Shown here: in pieces, positions 1-15,900 of the stretch
How the letters are laid out: every line of letters starts with the position of its first letter
Numbering within the stretch: position 1 is the first letter of the stretch
Source: Gordius sp. MW1
Taxonomy: Eukaryota > Nematomorpha > Gordioida > Gordea > Gordiidae
NCBI GenBank assembly: GCA_964036665.1
Contig: OZ038530.1
Location: 1,488,001 to 1,552,000, forward strand
Reading direction: 5' to 3'
DNA: 64,000 nucleotides
Translations under genes and position numbers: made by a program
The notes under the pieces: generated by a model
Database searches by the model: none
Seen by the model: only the letters and a program-made list of their open reading frames with translations
What the model was told of the DNA's origin: nothing

Positions 1-744
1 ATGGTCACGGACTATCACGGATGGTCACGGACGGTCACGGATGGTCACGGACGGTGACGGACGGTCACGGATAGTCACGGACGGTCACGGATGGTCACGG
101 ACGGTCACGGATGGTCACGGATGGTCACGGACGGACAACGGACGGACATCAAAAAGCGAGCCCATAAATTGCATATCAATTAAAAAATAAATAATTTGGC
201 TTTAATTTGCTATCTAAGCATTATTTACGTTGGAAGGACCGACGGTCACGGATCGTCACGGACGGACAACGGACGGACAACAAAAAGCGAGCCCATAAAT
301 TGCATAGCAATTAAAAAATAAATAGTTTGGCTTTAATTTGCTATCTAAGCATTATTTACGGACGGTCACGGAAGGTCACGGACGGTCACAGATGGTCACG
401 GATGGTCACGGACGGACAACGAACGGACAACAAAAAGCGAGACACATAAATTGCATAGCAATTAAAAAATAAATAATTTGGCTTTAATTTGATATCTATC
501 TAAGCATTATTTACGTTGGAAGGACGGACGGACAACGGACGGACACGGACGGTCACGGATGGTCACGGATGGTCACGGACGGTCACGGACGGTCACGGAT
601 GTTCACGGACGGACACGGACAGACACGGACGGTCACGGATGGTCACGGACGGTCACGGCTGGTCACGGATGGTCACGGATGGTCACGGATGGTCACGGAT
701 GGTCACGGATAGTCACGGATGGTCACGGACGGTAACGGACGGTC

Positions 745-880
745 ACGGAACGACACGGACGGACACGGACGGACAGGGACGGACACAAGCGAGCCCATAT
801 ATTGCAGAGCAATTAAAAAATAAATCATTTTGGCTCTAATTTGATATGTATCTAAGCATTATTTACGTTGGGCAGGACGG
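745..880 (+). repeat. Type-3 satellite linker module (marker subtype)
   Basis: This subtype has a fixed left edge (GGAACGACACGG, then a tract with GGACAGGGACGGACACAAG), the variant hairpin region ATATTGCAGAGCAATT, AAATCATTTTGGCT instead of AAATAATTTGGCT, and GATATGTATCTAAGC followed by GTTGGGCAGG. The same module recurs near 3690-3820, 5905-6040, 8045-8175, 9265-9395, 18190-18320, 19410-19540, 20500-20630, 33625-33760 and 37610-37740. The differences always occur together, so the module has been copied as a block. Confidence 0.85.
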
Positions 881-1369
881 ACGGACACGGACGGACAACG
901 TACGGACAACAAAAAGCGAGCCCATAAATTGCATAGCAATTAAAAAATTAATAATTTGGCTTTAATTTGCTATCTAAGCATTATTTAGGTTGGAAGGACG
1001 GACGGTCACGGATCGTCACTGATCGTCACGGACGGACAACGGACGGACAACAAAAAGCGAGCCCATAAATAGCATAGCAATTAAAAAATAAATAATTTGG
1101 CTTTAATTTGCTATCTAAGCATTATTTACGTTGGAAGGACGGACGGTCACGGATGGTCACGGATTGTCACGGACGGTCACGTATGGTCACGGATGGTCAC
1201 GGACGGTCACGGATGGTCACGGACGGTCACGGATAGTCACGGACGGTCACGGATGGTCACGGACGGTCACGGACGGTCACGGATGGTCACGGACGGTCAC
1301 GGACGGTCACGGATGGTCACGGACGGTCACGGATGGCACGGACGGTCACGGATGGTCACGGATGGTCAC

Positions 1370-1470
1370 GGACGGACAACAAAAAGCGAGCCCATAAATT
1401 GCATAGCAATTAAAAAATAAATAATTCGGCTTTAATTTGCTATCTAAGCATTATTTACGTTGGAAGGACG
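1370..1470 (+). repeat. Representative type-1 satellite linker
   Basis: This is a typical linker between two decamer runs. It contains AACAAAAAGCGAGCCC, the imperfect palindrome AATTGC-ATA-GCAATT (6-bp stem, 3-nt loop), AAAAAATAAATAATT, a GGCTTTAATTTGCTATC segment and AAGCATTATTTACGTTGGAA. Type 1 is defined by TTTGCTATCTAAGC. Type 2 has TTTGATATCTATCTAAGC, which repeats a TATC step, for example at 483-515. Both types alternate irregularly along the array. CCC at the GAGCCCATAAATT position is replaced by CAC or by CCAA in recurrent subtypes. Confidence 0.9.
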
Positions 1471-1809
1471 GACGAACACGGACGGACACGGATGGTCACG
1501 GACGGTCACGGATGGTCACGGACGGTCACAGATGGTCACGGACGGTCACAGATGGACACGGACGGTCACGGACTATCACGGATGGTCACGGACGGTCACG
1601 GACGGTCACGGATGGTCACGGACGGTCACGGATGGTCACGGACGGTCACGGATGGTCACGGATGGTCACGGACGGTCACGGACGGACACGGACGGTCACG
1701 GACGGTCACGGACGGTCACGGACGGACACGGACGGTCACGGACGGACACGGACGGACACGGACGGACAATGGACGGACAACAAAAAGCGAGACCCAAAAA
1801 TTGCATAGC

Positions 1810-2575
1810 AATTAAAAATTAAATAATGTGGCTTTAATTTGCTATCTAAGCATTATTTACGTTGGAAGGACGGACGGACAACGGCCGGTCACGGATGGAC
1901 ACGGACGGACACGGACGGTCACGGAAGGTTACGGATGGTCACGGACGGACAACGGACGGACAACAAAAAGCGAGCCCATAAATTGCATAGCTATTAAAAA
2001 AATAAATAATTTGGCTTTAATTTGATATCTATCTAAGCATTATTTACGTTGGAAGGACGGACGGACAACCGACGGACACGGACCGTCACGGATGGTCACG
2101 GATCGTCACGGACGGTCACGGATGGTCACGGATGTTCACGGACGGTCACGAACGGACACGGACGGACACAGACGGTCACGGACGGACACAGACGGTCACG
2201 GACGGACACGGACGGACACGGACGGTCACGGACGGACACGGACGGACAATGGACGGACAACAAAAAGCGAGACCCAAAAATTGCATAGCAATTAAAAAAT
2301 AAATAATGTGGCTTTAATTTGCTATCTAAGCATTATTTACGTTGGAAGGACGGACGGACAACGGTCGGTCACGGATGGACACGGACGGACACGGACGGTC
2401 ACGGAAGGTTACGGATGGTCACGGACGGACAACGGACGGACAACAAAAAGCGAGCCCATAAATTGCATAGCTATTACAAAAATAAATAATTTGGCTTTAA
2501 TTTGATATCTATCTAAGCATTATTTACGTTGGAAGGACGGACGGACAACGGACGGACACGGACCGTCACGGATGG
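1810..2575 (+). repeat. 480-bp tandem duplication inside the array
   Basis: The segment starting with the type-1 linker at about 1828 (followed by GGACAACGGCCGGTCACGG and the unusual GGAAGGTTACGG decamer) recurs exactly 480 bp downstream at about 2308, there as CGGTCGGTC. Similarity continues into the following linker up to about 2575. The unit length is a multiple of ten. Confidence 0.75.
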
Positions 2576-5050
2576 TCACGGACGGTGACGGATAGTAACG
2601 AATGATTACGGACGGTCACGGACGGTCACGGATGGTCACGGATGGTCACGGACGGTCACGGATGGTCACGGACGGTCACGGATGGTCACGGATGGTCACG
2701 GACGGACAACGGACGGACATCAAAAAGCGAGCCCATAAATTGCATATCAATTAAAAAATAATTAATTTGGCTTTAATTTGCTATCTAAGCATTATTTACG
2801 TTGGAAGGACCGACGGTCACGGATCGTCACGGACGGACAACGGACGGACAACAAAAAGCGAGCCCATAAATTGCATAGCAATTAAAAAATAAATAGTTTG
2901 GCTTTAATTTGCTATCTAAGCATTATTTACGGACGGTCACGGAAGGTCCTGGACGGTCACAGATGGTCACGGATGGTCACGGACGGACAACGAACGGACA
3001 ACAAAAAGCGAGACACATAAATTGCATAGCAATTAAAAAATAAATAATTTGGCTTTAATTTGATATCTATCTAAGCATTATTTACGTTGGAAGGACGGAC
3101 GGACAACGGACGGTCACGGATGGTCACGGATGGTCACGGATGGTCACGGACGGTCACGGATGGTCACGGACGGTCACGGATGGTCACGGACGGACAACGG
3201 ATGGACAACAAAAAGCGAGCCCATAAATTGCATAGCAATTAAAAAATAAATAATGTGGCTTTAATTTGCTATCTAAGCATTATTTACGTTGAAAGAACGG
3301 ACGGACAACGAACGGTCACGGACAGACACGGACGAACAACTGACGGACACGGACGCACAACGGACGGACAACAAAAAGCGAGCCCATAAATTGCATAGCA
3401 ATTAAAAAAATAAATAATTTGGCTTTAATTTGATATCTATCTAAGCATTATTTACGTTGGAAGGACGGACGGACAACGGACGGACACGGACCGTCACGGA
3501 TGGTCACGGATCGTCACGGACGGTTACGGATGGTCACGGATCGTCACGGACGGACACGGACAGACACGGACGGTCACGGATGGTCACGGACGGTCACGGC
3601 TGGTCACGGATGGTCACGGATGGTCACGGATGGTCACGGATGGTCACGGATAGTCACGGATGGTCACGGACGGTAACGGACGGTCACGGAACGACACGGA
3701 CGGACACGGACGGACAGGGACGGACACAAGCGAGCCCATATATTGCAGAGCAATTAAAAAATAAATCATTTTGGCTCTAATTTGATATGTATCTAAGCAT
3801 TATTTACGTTGGGCAGGACGGACGGACACGGACGGACAACGTACGGACAACAAAAAGCGAGCCCATAAATTGCATAGCAATTAAAAAATAAATAATTTGG
3901 CTTTAATTTGCTATCTAAGCATTATTTAGGTTGGAAGGACGGACGGTCACGGATCGTCACTGATCGTCACGGACGGACAACGGACGGACAACAAAAAGCG
4001 AGCCCATAAATTGCATAGCAATTAAAAAATAAATAATTTGCTTTAATTTGCTATCTAAGCATTATTTACGTTGGAAGGACGGACGGTCACGGATGGTCAC
4101 GGATTGTCACGGACGGTCACGTATGGTCACGGATGGTCACGGACGGTCACGGATGGTCACGGACGGTCACGGATAGTCACGGACGGTCACGGATGGTCAC
4201 GGACGGTCACGGACGGTCACGGACGGTCACGGATGGTCACGGACGGTCACGGATGGTCACGGATGGTCACGGACGGTCACGGATGGCACGGACGGTCACG
4301 GATGGTCACGGACGGACAACAAAAAGCGAGCCCATAAATTGCATAGCAATTAAAAAATAAATAATTCGGCTTTAATTTGCTATCTAAGCATTATTTACGT
4401 TGGAAGGACGGACGAACACGGACGGACACGGATGGTCACGGACGGTCACGGATGGTCACGGACGGTCACAGATGGTCACGGACGGTCACAGATGGTCACG
4501 GACGGTCACGGACTATCACGGATGGTCACGGACGGTCACGGACGGTCACGGATGGTCACGGACGGTCACGGATGGTCACGGATGGTCACGGATGGTCACG
4601 GACTATCACGGATGGTCACGGACGGTCACGGACGGTCACGGATGGTCACGGACGGTCACGGACGGACACGGACAGACACGGACGGTCACGGACGGACACG
4701 GACGGACACGGACGGACAATGGACGGACAACAAAAAGCGAGACCCAAAAATTGCATAGCAATTAAAAAATAAATAATGTGGCTTTAATTTGCTATCTAAG
4801 CATTATTTACGTTGGAAGGACGGACGGACAACGGCCGGTCATGGATGGACACGGACGGACACGGACGGTCACGGAAGGTTACGGATGGTGACGGACGGAC
4901 AACGGACGGACAACAAAAAGCGAGCCCATAAATTGCATAGCAATTAAAAAAATAAATAATTTGGCTTTAATTTGATATCTATCTAAGCATTATTTACGTT
5001 GGAAGGACGGACAAACAACGGACGGACACGGACCGTCACGGATGGTCACG

Positions 5051-6903
5051 GATGGTCACGGATGGTCACGGATGGTCACGGATGGTCACGGATGGTCACG
5101 GACGGTCATGAACGGACACGGACAGACACAGACGGTCACGGACGGACACGGACGGACACGGACGGTCACAGACGGACACGGACGGACAACGGACGGACAA
5201 CAAAAAGCGAGACCCAAAAAATAAATAATTTGGCTTTAATTTGCTATCTAAGCATTATTTACGTTGGAAGGACAGACGGACAACGGACGGTCACGGATGG
5301 ACACGGATGGACACGGACGGTCACGGACGGTCACGGATGGTCACGGACGGACAACGGATGGACAACAAAAACCGAGCCCATAAATTGCATAACAATTAAA
5401 AAATAAATAATGTGGCTTTAATTTGCTATCTAAGCATTATTTACGTTGGAAGGACGGACGGACAACGGACGGTCACGGATGGACACGGACGGACACGGAC
5501 GGTCACGGAAGGTTACGGATGGTCACGAACGGACAACGGACGGACAACAAAAAGCGAGACACATAAATTGCATAGCAATTAAAAAATAAATAATTTGGCT
5601 TTAATTTGCTATCTAAGCATTATTTACGTTGGAAGGACGGACGGACAACGGACGGACACGGATAGTCACAAATGGTCACGGATGGTCACGGACGGTCACG
5701 GACGGTCACGGATGGTCACGGACTGTCATGGAAGGTCACGGATGGTCACGGATGGACACGGACGGTCACGGATGGTCACGGAAGGTCACGGATGGTCACG
5801 GATGGTCACGGACGGTCACGGATGGTCACGGACAGTCACGGATGGTCACGGACGGTCACGGATGGTCATGGATAGTCACGGATGGTCACGGACGGTAACG
5901 GACGGTCACGGAACGACACGGACGGACACGGACGGACAAGGACGGACACAAGCGAGCCCATATATTGCAGAGCAATTAAAAAATAAATCATTTTGGCTTT
6001 AATTTGATATGTATCTAAGCATTATTTACGTTGGGCAGGACGGACGGACACGGACGGACAACGTACGGACAACATAAAGCGAGCCCATAAATTGCATAGC
6101 AATTAAAAAATAAATAATTTGGCTTTAATTTGCTATTTAAGCATTATTTAGGTTGGAAGGACGGACGGTCACGGATCGTCACGGACGGACAACGGACGGA
6201 CAACAAAAAGCGAGCCCATAAATTGCATAGCAATTAAAAAATAAATAATTTGGCTTTAATTTGCTATCTAAGCATTATTTACGTTGGAAGGACGGACGGT
6301 CACGGATGGTCACGGATAGTCACGGACGGTCACGGATGGTCACGGACGGTCACGGATGGTCACGGATGGTCACGGTAGGACAACAAAAAGCGAGCCCATA
6401 AATTGCATAGCAATTAAAAAATAAATAATTTGGCTTTAATTTGCTATCTAAGCATTATTTACGTTGGAAGGACGGACGGACACGGGACACGGACGGTCAC
6501 GAATGGTCACGGACGGTCACGGATGGTCCCGGACGGTCACGGATGGTCACGGATTGTCACGGACTATCACGGATGGTCACGGACGGTCACGGACGCTCAC
6601 GGATGGTCACGGACGGTCACGGACGGTCACGGATGGTCACGGACGGTCACGAATGGTCACGGATGGTCACGGACGGACAACGGACGGACAACAAAAAGCA
6701 AGACCCAAAAATTGCATAGCAATTAAAAAATAAATAATTTGGCTTTAATTTGATATCTATCTAAGCATTATTTACGTTGGGCAGGACGGACGGACACGGA
6801 CAAACAACGGACGGTCACGGATGGACACGGACGGACACGGACGGTCACGGAGGGTTACGGATGGTCACGGACGGACAACGGACGGACAACAAAAAGCGAG
6901 ACA
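5051..6903 (+). repeat. Satellite array between two higher-order repeats
   Basis: This stretch has the same decamer/linker composition and includes a type-3 linker near 5905-6040. It is not part of the clear 2.9-kb or 10-kb duplications. No gene or other element was seen in it. Confidence 0.8.
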
Positions 6904-9900
6904 CATAAATTGCATAGCAATTAAAAAATAAATAATGTGGCTTTAATTTGCTATCTAAGCATTATTTACGTTGGAAGGACGGACGGACAACGGACGGTCA
7001 CGGACAGACACGGACGGACAACTGACGGACACGGACGCACAACGGACGGACAACAAAAAGCGAGCCCATAAATTGCAGAGCAATTAAAAAAATAAATAAT
7101 TTGGCTTTAATTTGATATCTATCTAAGCATTATTTAACGGACAACAAAAAGCGAGACACATAAATTGCATAGCAATTAAAAAATAAATAGTGTGGCTTTA
7201 ATTTTATCTAAGCATTATTTACGTTGGAAGGACGGACGGACAACGGACAGTGACGGACGGACACGGACGGTCACGGACGGACCAAAAAGCGAGCCCATAA
7301 ATTGAGTAGCAATTAAAAAAATTAAAAATTTGGCTTTAATTTGATATCTATCTAAGTATTATTTACGTTGGAAGGACGGACGGACAACGGACGGACACGG
7401 ACCGTCACGGATGGTCACGGACGGTCACGGATGGTCACGGATGGTCACGGACGGTCACGGACGGACACGGACGGACACGAACGGTCACGGACGGTCACGG
7501 ACGGACACGGACGGACACGGACGGACACGGACGGACACGGACGGTCACGGACGGTCACGGACGGACAACGGACGGACAACAAAAAGCGAGATCCAAAAAT
7601 TGCATAGCAATTAAAAAATAAATAATTTGGCTTTAATTTGCTATCTAAGCATTATTTACGTTGGAAGGACGGACGGACAACAGACGGTCACGGACAGACA
7701 CGGACGGACAACTGACGGACACGGACGCACAACTGACGGACAACAAAAAGCGAGACCCAAAAATTGCCAAGCAATTAAAAAATAAATAATTTGGCTTTAA
7801 TTTGCTATCTAAGCATTATTTACGTTGGAAGGACGGACGGACAACGGACGGACACGGATAGTCACGGATGGTCACGGATGGTCACGGACGGTCACGGATA
7901 GTCACGGATGGTCACGGACGGTCACGGACGGTCACGGATGGTCACGGATGGACACGGACGGTCACGGATGGTCACGGAAGGTCACGGATGGTCACGGATG
8001 GTCACGGACGGTCACGGATGGTCACGGACGGTCACGGACGGTCACGGAACGACACGGACGGACACGGACGGACAGGGACGGACACAAGCGAGATCATATA
8101 TTGCAGAGCAATTAAAAAATAAATCATTTTGGCTTTAATTTTATATGTATCTAAGCATTATTTACGTTGGGCAGGACGGACGGACACGGACGCACAACTG
8201 ACGGACAACAAAAAGCGAGACCCAAAAATTGCCAAGCAATTAAAAAATAAATAATTTGGCTTTAATTTGCTATCTAAGCATTATTTACGTTGGAAGGACG
8301 GACGGACAACGGACGGACACGGATAGTCACGGATGGTCACGGATGGTCACGGACGGTCACGGACGGTCACGGATAGTCACGGATGGTCACGGACGGTCAC
8401 GGATGGTCACGGATGGTCACGGATGGTCACGGACGGTCACGGACGGTCACGGACGGTCACGGATGGTCACGGACGGTCACGGACGGACACGGACGGACAC
8501 GGACGGACACGGACGGTCACGGACGGTCACGGACGGACACGGACGAACACGGACGGACAACGGACGGACAACAAAAAGCGAGACCCAAAAATTGCATAGC
8601 AATTAAAAAATAAATAATGTGGCTTTAATTTGCTATCTAAGCATTATTTACGTTGGAAGGACGGACGGACAACGGACGGTCACGGATGGACACGGACGGA
8701 CACGGACGGTCACGGAAGGTTACGGATGGTCACGGACGGACAACGGACGGACAACAAAAAGCGAGACACATAAATTGCATAGCAATTAAAAAATAAATAA
8801 TGTGGCTTTAATTTGCTATCTAAGCATTATTTACGTTGGAAGAACGGACGGACAACGAACGGTCACGGACAGACACGGACGAACAACTGACGGACACGGA
8901 CGCACAACGGACGGACAACAAAAAGCGAGACCCAAAAATTGCATAGCAATTAAAAAATAAATAATTTGGCTTTAATTTGCTATCTAAGCATTATTTACGT
9001 TGGAAGGACGGACGGACAACGGCACGGATAGTCACGGATGGTCACAGATAGTCACGGATGGTCACGGACTGTCACGGAAGGTCACGGATGGTCACGGATG
9101 GACACGGACGGTCACGGATGGTCACGGAAGGTCACGGATGGTCACGGATGGTCACGTACGGTCACGGATGGTCACGAACGGTCACGGATGGTCACGGACG
9201 GTCACGGATGGTCACGGATGGTCACGGATAGTTACGGATGGTCACGGACGGTAACGGACGGTCACGGAACGACACGGACGGACACGGACGGACAGGGACG
9301 GACACAAGCGAGCCCATATATTGCAGAGCAATTAAAAAATAAATCATTTTGGCTTTAATTTGATATGTATCTAAGCATTATTTACGTTGGGCAGGACGGA
9401 CGGACACGGACGGACAACGTACGGACAACATAAAGCGAGCCCATAAATTGCATAGCAATTAAAAAATAAATAATTTGGCTTTAATTTGCTATCTAAGCAT
9501 TATTTAGGTTGGAAGGACGGATGGTCACGGATGGTCAGTGACTATCACGGATGGTCACGGACGCTCACGGATGGTCACGGACGGTCACGGACGGTCACGG
9601 ATGGTCACGGACGGTCACGGATGGTCACGGATGGTCACGGACGGACAACGGACGGACAACAAAAAGCAAGACCCAAAAATTGCATAGCAATTAAAAAATA
9701 AATAATTTGGCTTTAATTTGATATCTATCTAAGCATTATTTACGTTGGGCAGGACGGACGGACACGGACAAACAACGGACGGTCACGTATGGTCACGGAT
9801 GGTCACGGACTATCACGGATGGTCACGGACGGTCACGGACGCTCACGGATGGTCACGGACGGTCACGGACGGTCACGGATAGTCACGGACGGTCACGGAG

Positions 9901-12900
9901 GGTTACGGATGGTCACGGACGGACAACGGACGGACAACAAAAAGCGAGACACATAAATTGCATAGCAATTAAAAAATAAATAATGTGGCTTTAATTTGCT
10001 ATCTAAGCATTATTTACGTTGGAAGGACGGACGGACAACGGACGGTCACGGACAGACACGGACGGACAACTGACGGACACGGACGCACAACGGACGGACA
10101 ACAAAAAGCGAGCCCATAAATTGCAGAGCAATTAAAAAAATAAATAATTTGGCTTTAATTTGATATCTATCTAAGCATTATTTAACGGACAACAAAAAGC
10201 GAGACACATAAATTGCATAGCAATTAAAAAATAAATAGTGTGGCTTTAATTTGCTATCTAAGCATTATTTACGTTATAAGGACGGACGGACAACGGACGG
10301 TCACGGACGGACACGGACGGTCACGGACGGACAACAAAAAGCGAGCCCATAAATTGAGTAGCAATTAAAAAAATTAAAAATTTGGCTTTAATTTGATATC
10401 TATCTAAGCATTATTTACGTTGGAAGGACGGACGGACAACGGACGGACACGGACCGTCACGGATGGTCACGGATCGTCACGGACGGTCACGGATGGTCAC
10501 GGATGGTCACGGACGGTCACGGACGGACACGAACGGACACGAACGGTCACGGACGGTCACGGACGGACAACGGACGGACAACAAAAAGCGAGCCCATAAA
10601 TTGCATATCAATTAAAAAATAAATAATTCGGCTTTAATTTGCTATCTAAGCATTATTTACGTTGGAAGGACGGACGAACACGGACGGACACGGATGGTCA
10701 CGGACGGTCACGGACGGTCACGGATGGTCACGGACGGTCACGGACTATCACGGATGGTCACGGATGGTCACGGACGGTCACGGATGGTCACGGACTGTCA
10801 CGGATGGTCACGGATGGTCACGGACTATCACGGATGGTCACGGATGGTCACGGACGGTCACGGACGGTCACGGATGGTCACGGACGGTCACGGACGGACA
10901 CGGACGGACACGGACGGACACGGACGGACACGGACGGACAACATAAAGCGAGCCCATAAATTGCATAGCAATTAAAAAATAAATAATTTGGCTTTAATTT
11001 GCTATCTAAGCATTATTTAGGTTGGAAGGACGGATGGTCACGGATGGTCAGTGACTATCACGGATGGTCACGGACGCTCACGGATGGTCACGGACGGTCA
11101 CGGACGGTCACGGATGGTCACGGACGGTCACGGATGGTCACGGATGGTCACGGACGGACAACGGACGGACAACAAAAAGCAAGACCCAAAAATTGCATAG
11201 CAATTAAAAAATAAATAATTTGGCTTTAATTTGATATCTATCTAAGCATTATTTACGTTGGGCAGGACGGACGGACACGGAAAAACAACGGACGGTCACG
11301 TATGGTCACGGATGGTCACGGACTATCACGGATGGTCACGGACGGTCACGGACGCTCACGGATGGTCACGGACGGTCACGGACGGTCACGGATGGTCACG
11401 GACGGTCACGGAGGGTTACGGATGGTCACGGACGGACAACGGACGGACAACAAAAAGCGAGACACATAAATTGCATAGCAATTAAAAAATAAATAATGTG
11501 GCTTTAATTTGCTATCTAAGCATTATTTACGTTGGAAGGACGGACGGACAACGGACGGTCACGGACAGACACGGACGGACAACTGACGGACACGGACGCA
11601 CAACGGACGGACAACAAAAAGCGAGCCCATAAATTGCAGAGCAATTAAAAAAATAAATAATTTGGCTTTAATTTGATATCTATCTAAGCATTATTTAACG
11701 GACAACAAAAAGCGAGACACATAAATTGCATAGCAATTAAAAAATAAATAGTGTGGCTTTAATTTGCTATCTAAGCATTATTTACGTTATAAGGACGGAC
11801 GGACAACGGACGGTCACGGACGGACACGGACGGTCACGGACGGACAACAAAAAGCGAGCCCATAAATTGAGTAGCAATTAAAAAAATTAAAAATTTGGCT
11901 TTAATTTGATATCTATCTAAGCATTATTTACGTTGGAAGGACGGACGGACAACGGACGGACACGGACCGTCACGGATGGTCACGGATCGTCACGGACGGT
12001 CACGGATGGTCACGGATGGTCACGGACGGTCACGGACGGACACGGACGGACACGAACGGTCACGGACGGTGACGGACGGACAACGGACGGACAACAAAAA
12101 GCGAGCCCATAAATTGCATATCAATTAAAAAATAAATAATTCGGCTTTAATTTGCTATCTAAGCATTATTTACGTTGGAAGGACGGACGAACACGGACGA
12201 ACACGGACGGACACGGATGGTCACGGACGGTCACGGACGGTCACGGACTATCACGGATGGTCACGGATGGTCACGGACGGTCACGGACGGTCACGGACGG
12301 TCACGGACGGACAACGGACGGACAACAAAAAGCGAGCCCATAAATTGCATATCAATTAAAAAATAAATAATTCGGCTTTAATTTGCTATCTAAGCATTAT
12401 TTACGTTGGAAGGACGGACGAACACGGACGGACACGGATGGTCACGGACGGTCACGGATGGTCACGGACGGTCACGGACTATCACGGATGGTCACGGATG
12501 GTCACGGACGGTCACGGATGGTCACGGACTGTCACGGATGGTCACGGATGGTCACGGACTATCACGGATGGTCACGGATGGTCACGGACGGTCACGGACG
12601 GTCACGGATGGTCACGGATGGTCACGGACGGTCACGGACGGACACGGACGGACACGGACGGACACGGACGGACACGGACGGACAACGGACGGACAACAAA
12701 AAGCGAGACCCAAAAATTGCATAGCAATTAAAAAATAAATAATGTGGCTTTAATTTGCTATCTAAGCATTATTTACGTTGGAAGGACGGACGGACAACGG
12801 ACGGTCACGGATGGACACGGACGGACACGGACGGTCACGGAAGGTTACGGATGGTCACGGACGGTCACGGACGGTCACGGATGGTCACGGACGGTCACGG

Positions 12901-15900
12901 ACGGACACGGACGGACACGGACGGTCACGGACGGTCACGGACGGACACGGACGGACACGGACGGACAACGGACGGACAACAAAAAGCGAGACACATAAAT
13001 TGCATAGCAATTAAAAAATAAATAATGTGGCTTTAATTTGCTATCTAAGCATTATTTACGTTGGAAGGACGGACGGACAACGGACGGTCACGGACAGACA
13101 CGGACGGACAACTGACGGACACGGACGGACAACGGACGGACAACAAAAAGCGAGACCCAAAAATTGCAGTCACAAACGGTCACGGATGGTCACGGATGGT
13201 CACGGACGGACACGGACGGGCACGAACGGTCACGGACGGACACGGACGGACACGGACGGTCACGGACGGTCACGTATGGTCACGGACGGTCACGGACGGT
13301 CACGGATGGTCACGGACGGTCACGGATGGTCACGGATGGTCACGGATGGTCACGGATGGTCACGGACGGTCACGGATGGTCACGGACGGTCACGGACGGT
13401 CACGGATGGTCACGGACGGTCACGGATGGTCACGGATGGACAAAGGACGGACAACAAAAAGCGAGCCCATAAATTGCATAGCAATTAAAAAATAAATAAT
13501 TTGGCTTTAATTTGATATCTATCTAAGCATTATTTACGTTGGAAGGACGGACGGACAACGGACGGTCACGGATGGACACGGACGGACACGGACGGACACG
13601 GACGGTCACGGATGGTCAGGGACGGACAACGGACGGACAATAAAAAGCGAGACACATAAATTGCATAGCAATTAAAAAATAAATAATTTGGCTTTAATTT
13701 GATATCTATCTAAGCATTATTTACGGTGGAAGGACGGACGGTCACGGACGGTCACGGATGGTCACGGACGGTCACGGACGGTCACGGATGGTCACGGATG
13801 GTCACGGACGGTAACGGACGAACACGGACGGTCACGGACGGACAACAAAAAGCGAGCCCATAAATTGAGTAGCAATTAAAAAATAAATAATTTGGCTTTA
13901 ATTTGATATCTATCTAAGCATTATTTACGTTAGAAGGACGGACGGACAACGGACGGACACGGACGGTCACGGATAGTTACGGACGGTCACGGATGGTCAC
14001 GGACGGTCACGGACGGACAACGGACGGACAACAAAAAGCAAGACACATAAATTGCATAGCAATTAAAAAATAAATAATTTGGCTTTAATTTGATATCTAT
14101 CTAAGCATTATTTACGTTGGAAGGACGGACGGACAACGGACGGACACGGACTTTGGCTTTAATTTGATATCTATCTAAGCATTATTTACGTTGGAAGGAG
14201 GGACGGACAACGGACGGACACGGACGGTCACGGACGGTCCCGGATGGTCACGGATGGACAACGGACAGACAACAAAAAGCGAGCCCATAAATTGCATAGC
14301 AATTAAAAAATAAATTTGGCTTTAATTTGATATCTATCTAAGCATTATTTACGTTGGAAGGACGGACGGACAACGGACGAACACGGATGGTCACGGATGG
14401 TCACGGACGGTCACGGACGGACAACGGACGGACAACAAAAAGCGAGACACATAAATGGCATAGCAATTAAAAAATAAATAATTTAGCTTTAATTTGATCT
14501 CTATCTAAGCATTATTTACGTTGGAAGGACGGACGGACCACGGAAGGACACGGACGGTCACGGATGGTCACGGATGGTCACGGATGGTCACGGACGGTCA
14601 CGGATAGTCACGGACGGTCACGGACGGTCACAGACGGACAACGGACGGACAACAAAAAGCGAGACACATAAATTGCATAGAAATTAAAGATAAATAATTT
14701 GTCTTTAATTTGATATCTATCTAAGCATTATTTACGTTGGAAGGACGGACGGACAACGGACGGACACGGACGGTCACGGACGGTCCCGGACGGTCCCGGA
14801 TGGTCACGGACGGACAACGGACGGACAACAAAAAGCGAGCCCATAAATTGCATAGCAATTAAAAAATAAATAATTTGGCTTTAATTTGCTATCTAAGCAT
14901 TATTTACGATCACGGAAGGTCACGGACGGTCACGGATGGTCACGGACGGTCACGGACGGACAACGAACGGACAACAAAAAGCGAGACACATAAATTGCAT
15001 AGCCAATAAAAAAATAAATAATTTGGCTTTAATTTGATATCTATCTAAGCATTATTTACGTTGGAAGGACGGACGGACAACGGACGGACACGGACGGTCA
15101 CGGATGGTCACGGATGGTCACGGATGGTCACGGACTATCACGGATGGTCACGGACTATCACGGATGGTCACGGACGGTCACGGGTAGTCACGGATAGTCA
15201 CTGATGGTCACGGACGGTCACGAATGGTCACGGACGATCACGGATGGTCACGGACGGTCACGGACGGACAACGGACGGACAACGGACGGACAACAAAAAG
15301 CGAGCCCATAAATTGCATAGCAATTAAAAAATAAATAATTTGGCTTTAATTTGATATCTATCTAAGCATTATTTACGTTGGAAGGAGGGACGGACAACGG
15401 ACGGACACGGATGGTCACGGACGGTCACGGATGGTCACGGATGGTCACGGACGGTCACGGAGGGTCACGGACGGTCACGGACGGTCACGGACGGTCACGG
15501 ACGGTTACGGACGGTCACGGACGGTCACGGACGGTCACGGACGGTCACGGACGGTCTCGGACGGTTACGGACGGACAACGGACGGACAACAAAAAGCGAG
15601 CCCATAAATTGCATAGCAATTAAAAAATAAATAATTTGGCTTTAATTTGCTATCTAAGCATTATTTACGTTGAAAGGACGGACGGACACGGACGGTCACG
15701 GATGGTCACGGACGGTGTAGGACGGTCACGGATGGTCACGGACGGTCACATATGGTCACGGATGGTCACGGACGGTCACGGATGGTCACCGACGGTCACG
15801 TATAGTCACGGACGGTCACGGATGGTCACGGATGGTCACGGACGGACAACGGACGGACATCAAAAAGCGAGCCCATAAATTGCATATCAATTAAAAAATA

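Larger units (their letters stand above)
1..5050 (+). repeat. Higher-order repeat, period about 2.57-2.94 kb, two copies
   Basis: Positions 1 to about 2100 recur at 2572 to about 5050. The offset is 2571 bp at the left end (the variant linker with GGACATCAAAAAGCG at 141-156 and 2712-2727). It becomes 2940-2941 bp from position 516 onward, because the second copy carries about 370 bp more array between about 3085 and 3455. Unusual variant decamers and the type-3 linker recur in the same order, which shows block duplication rather than independent decamer growth. Confidence 0.85.
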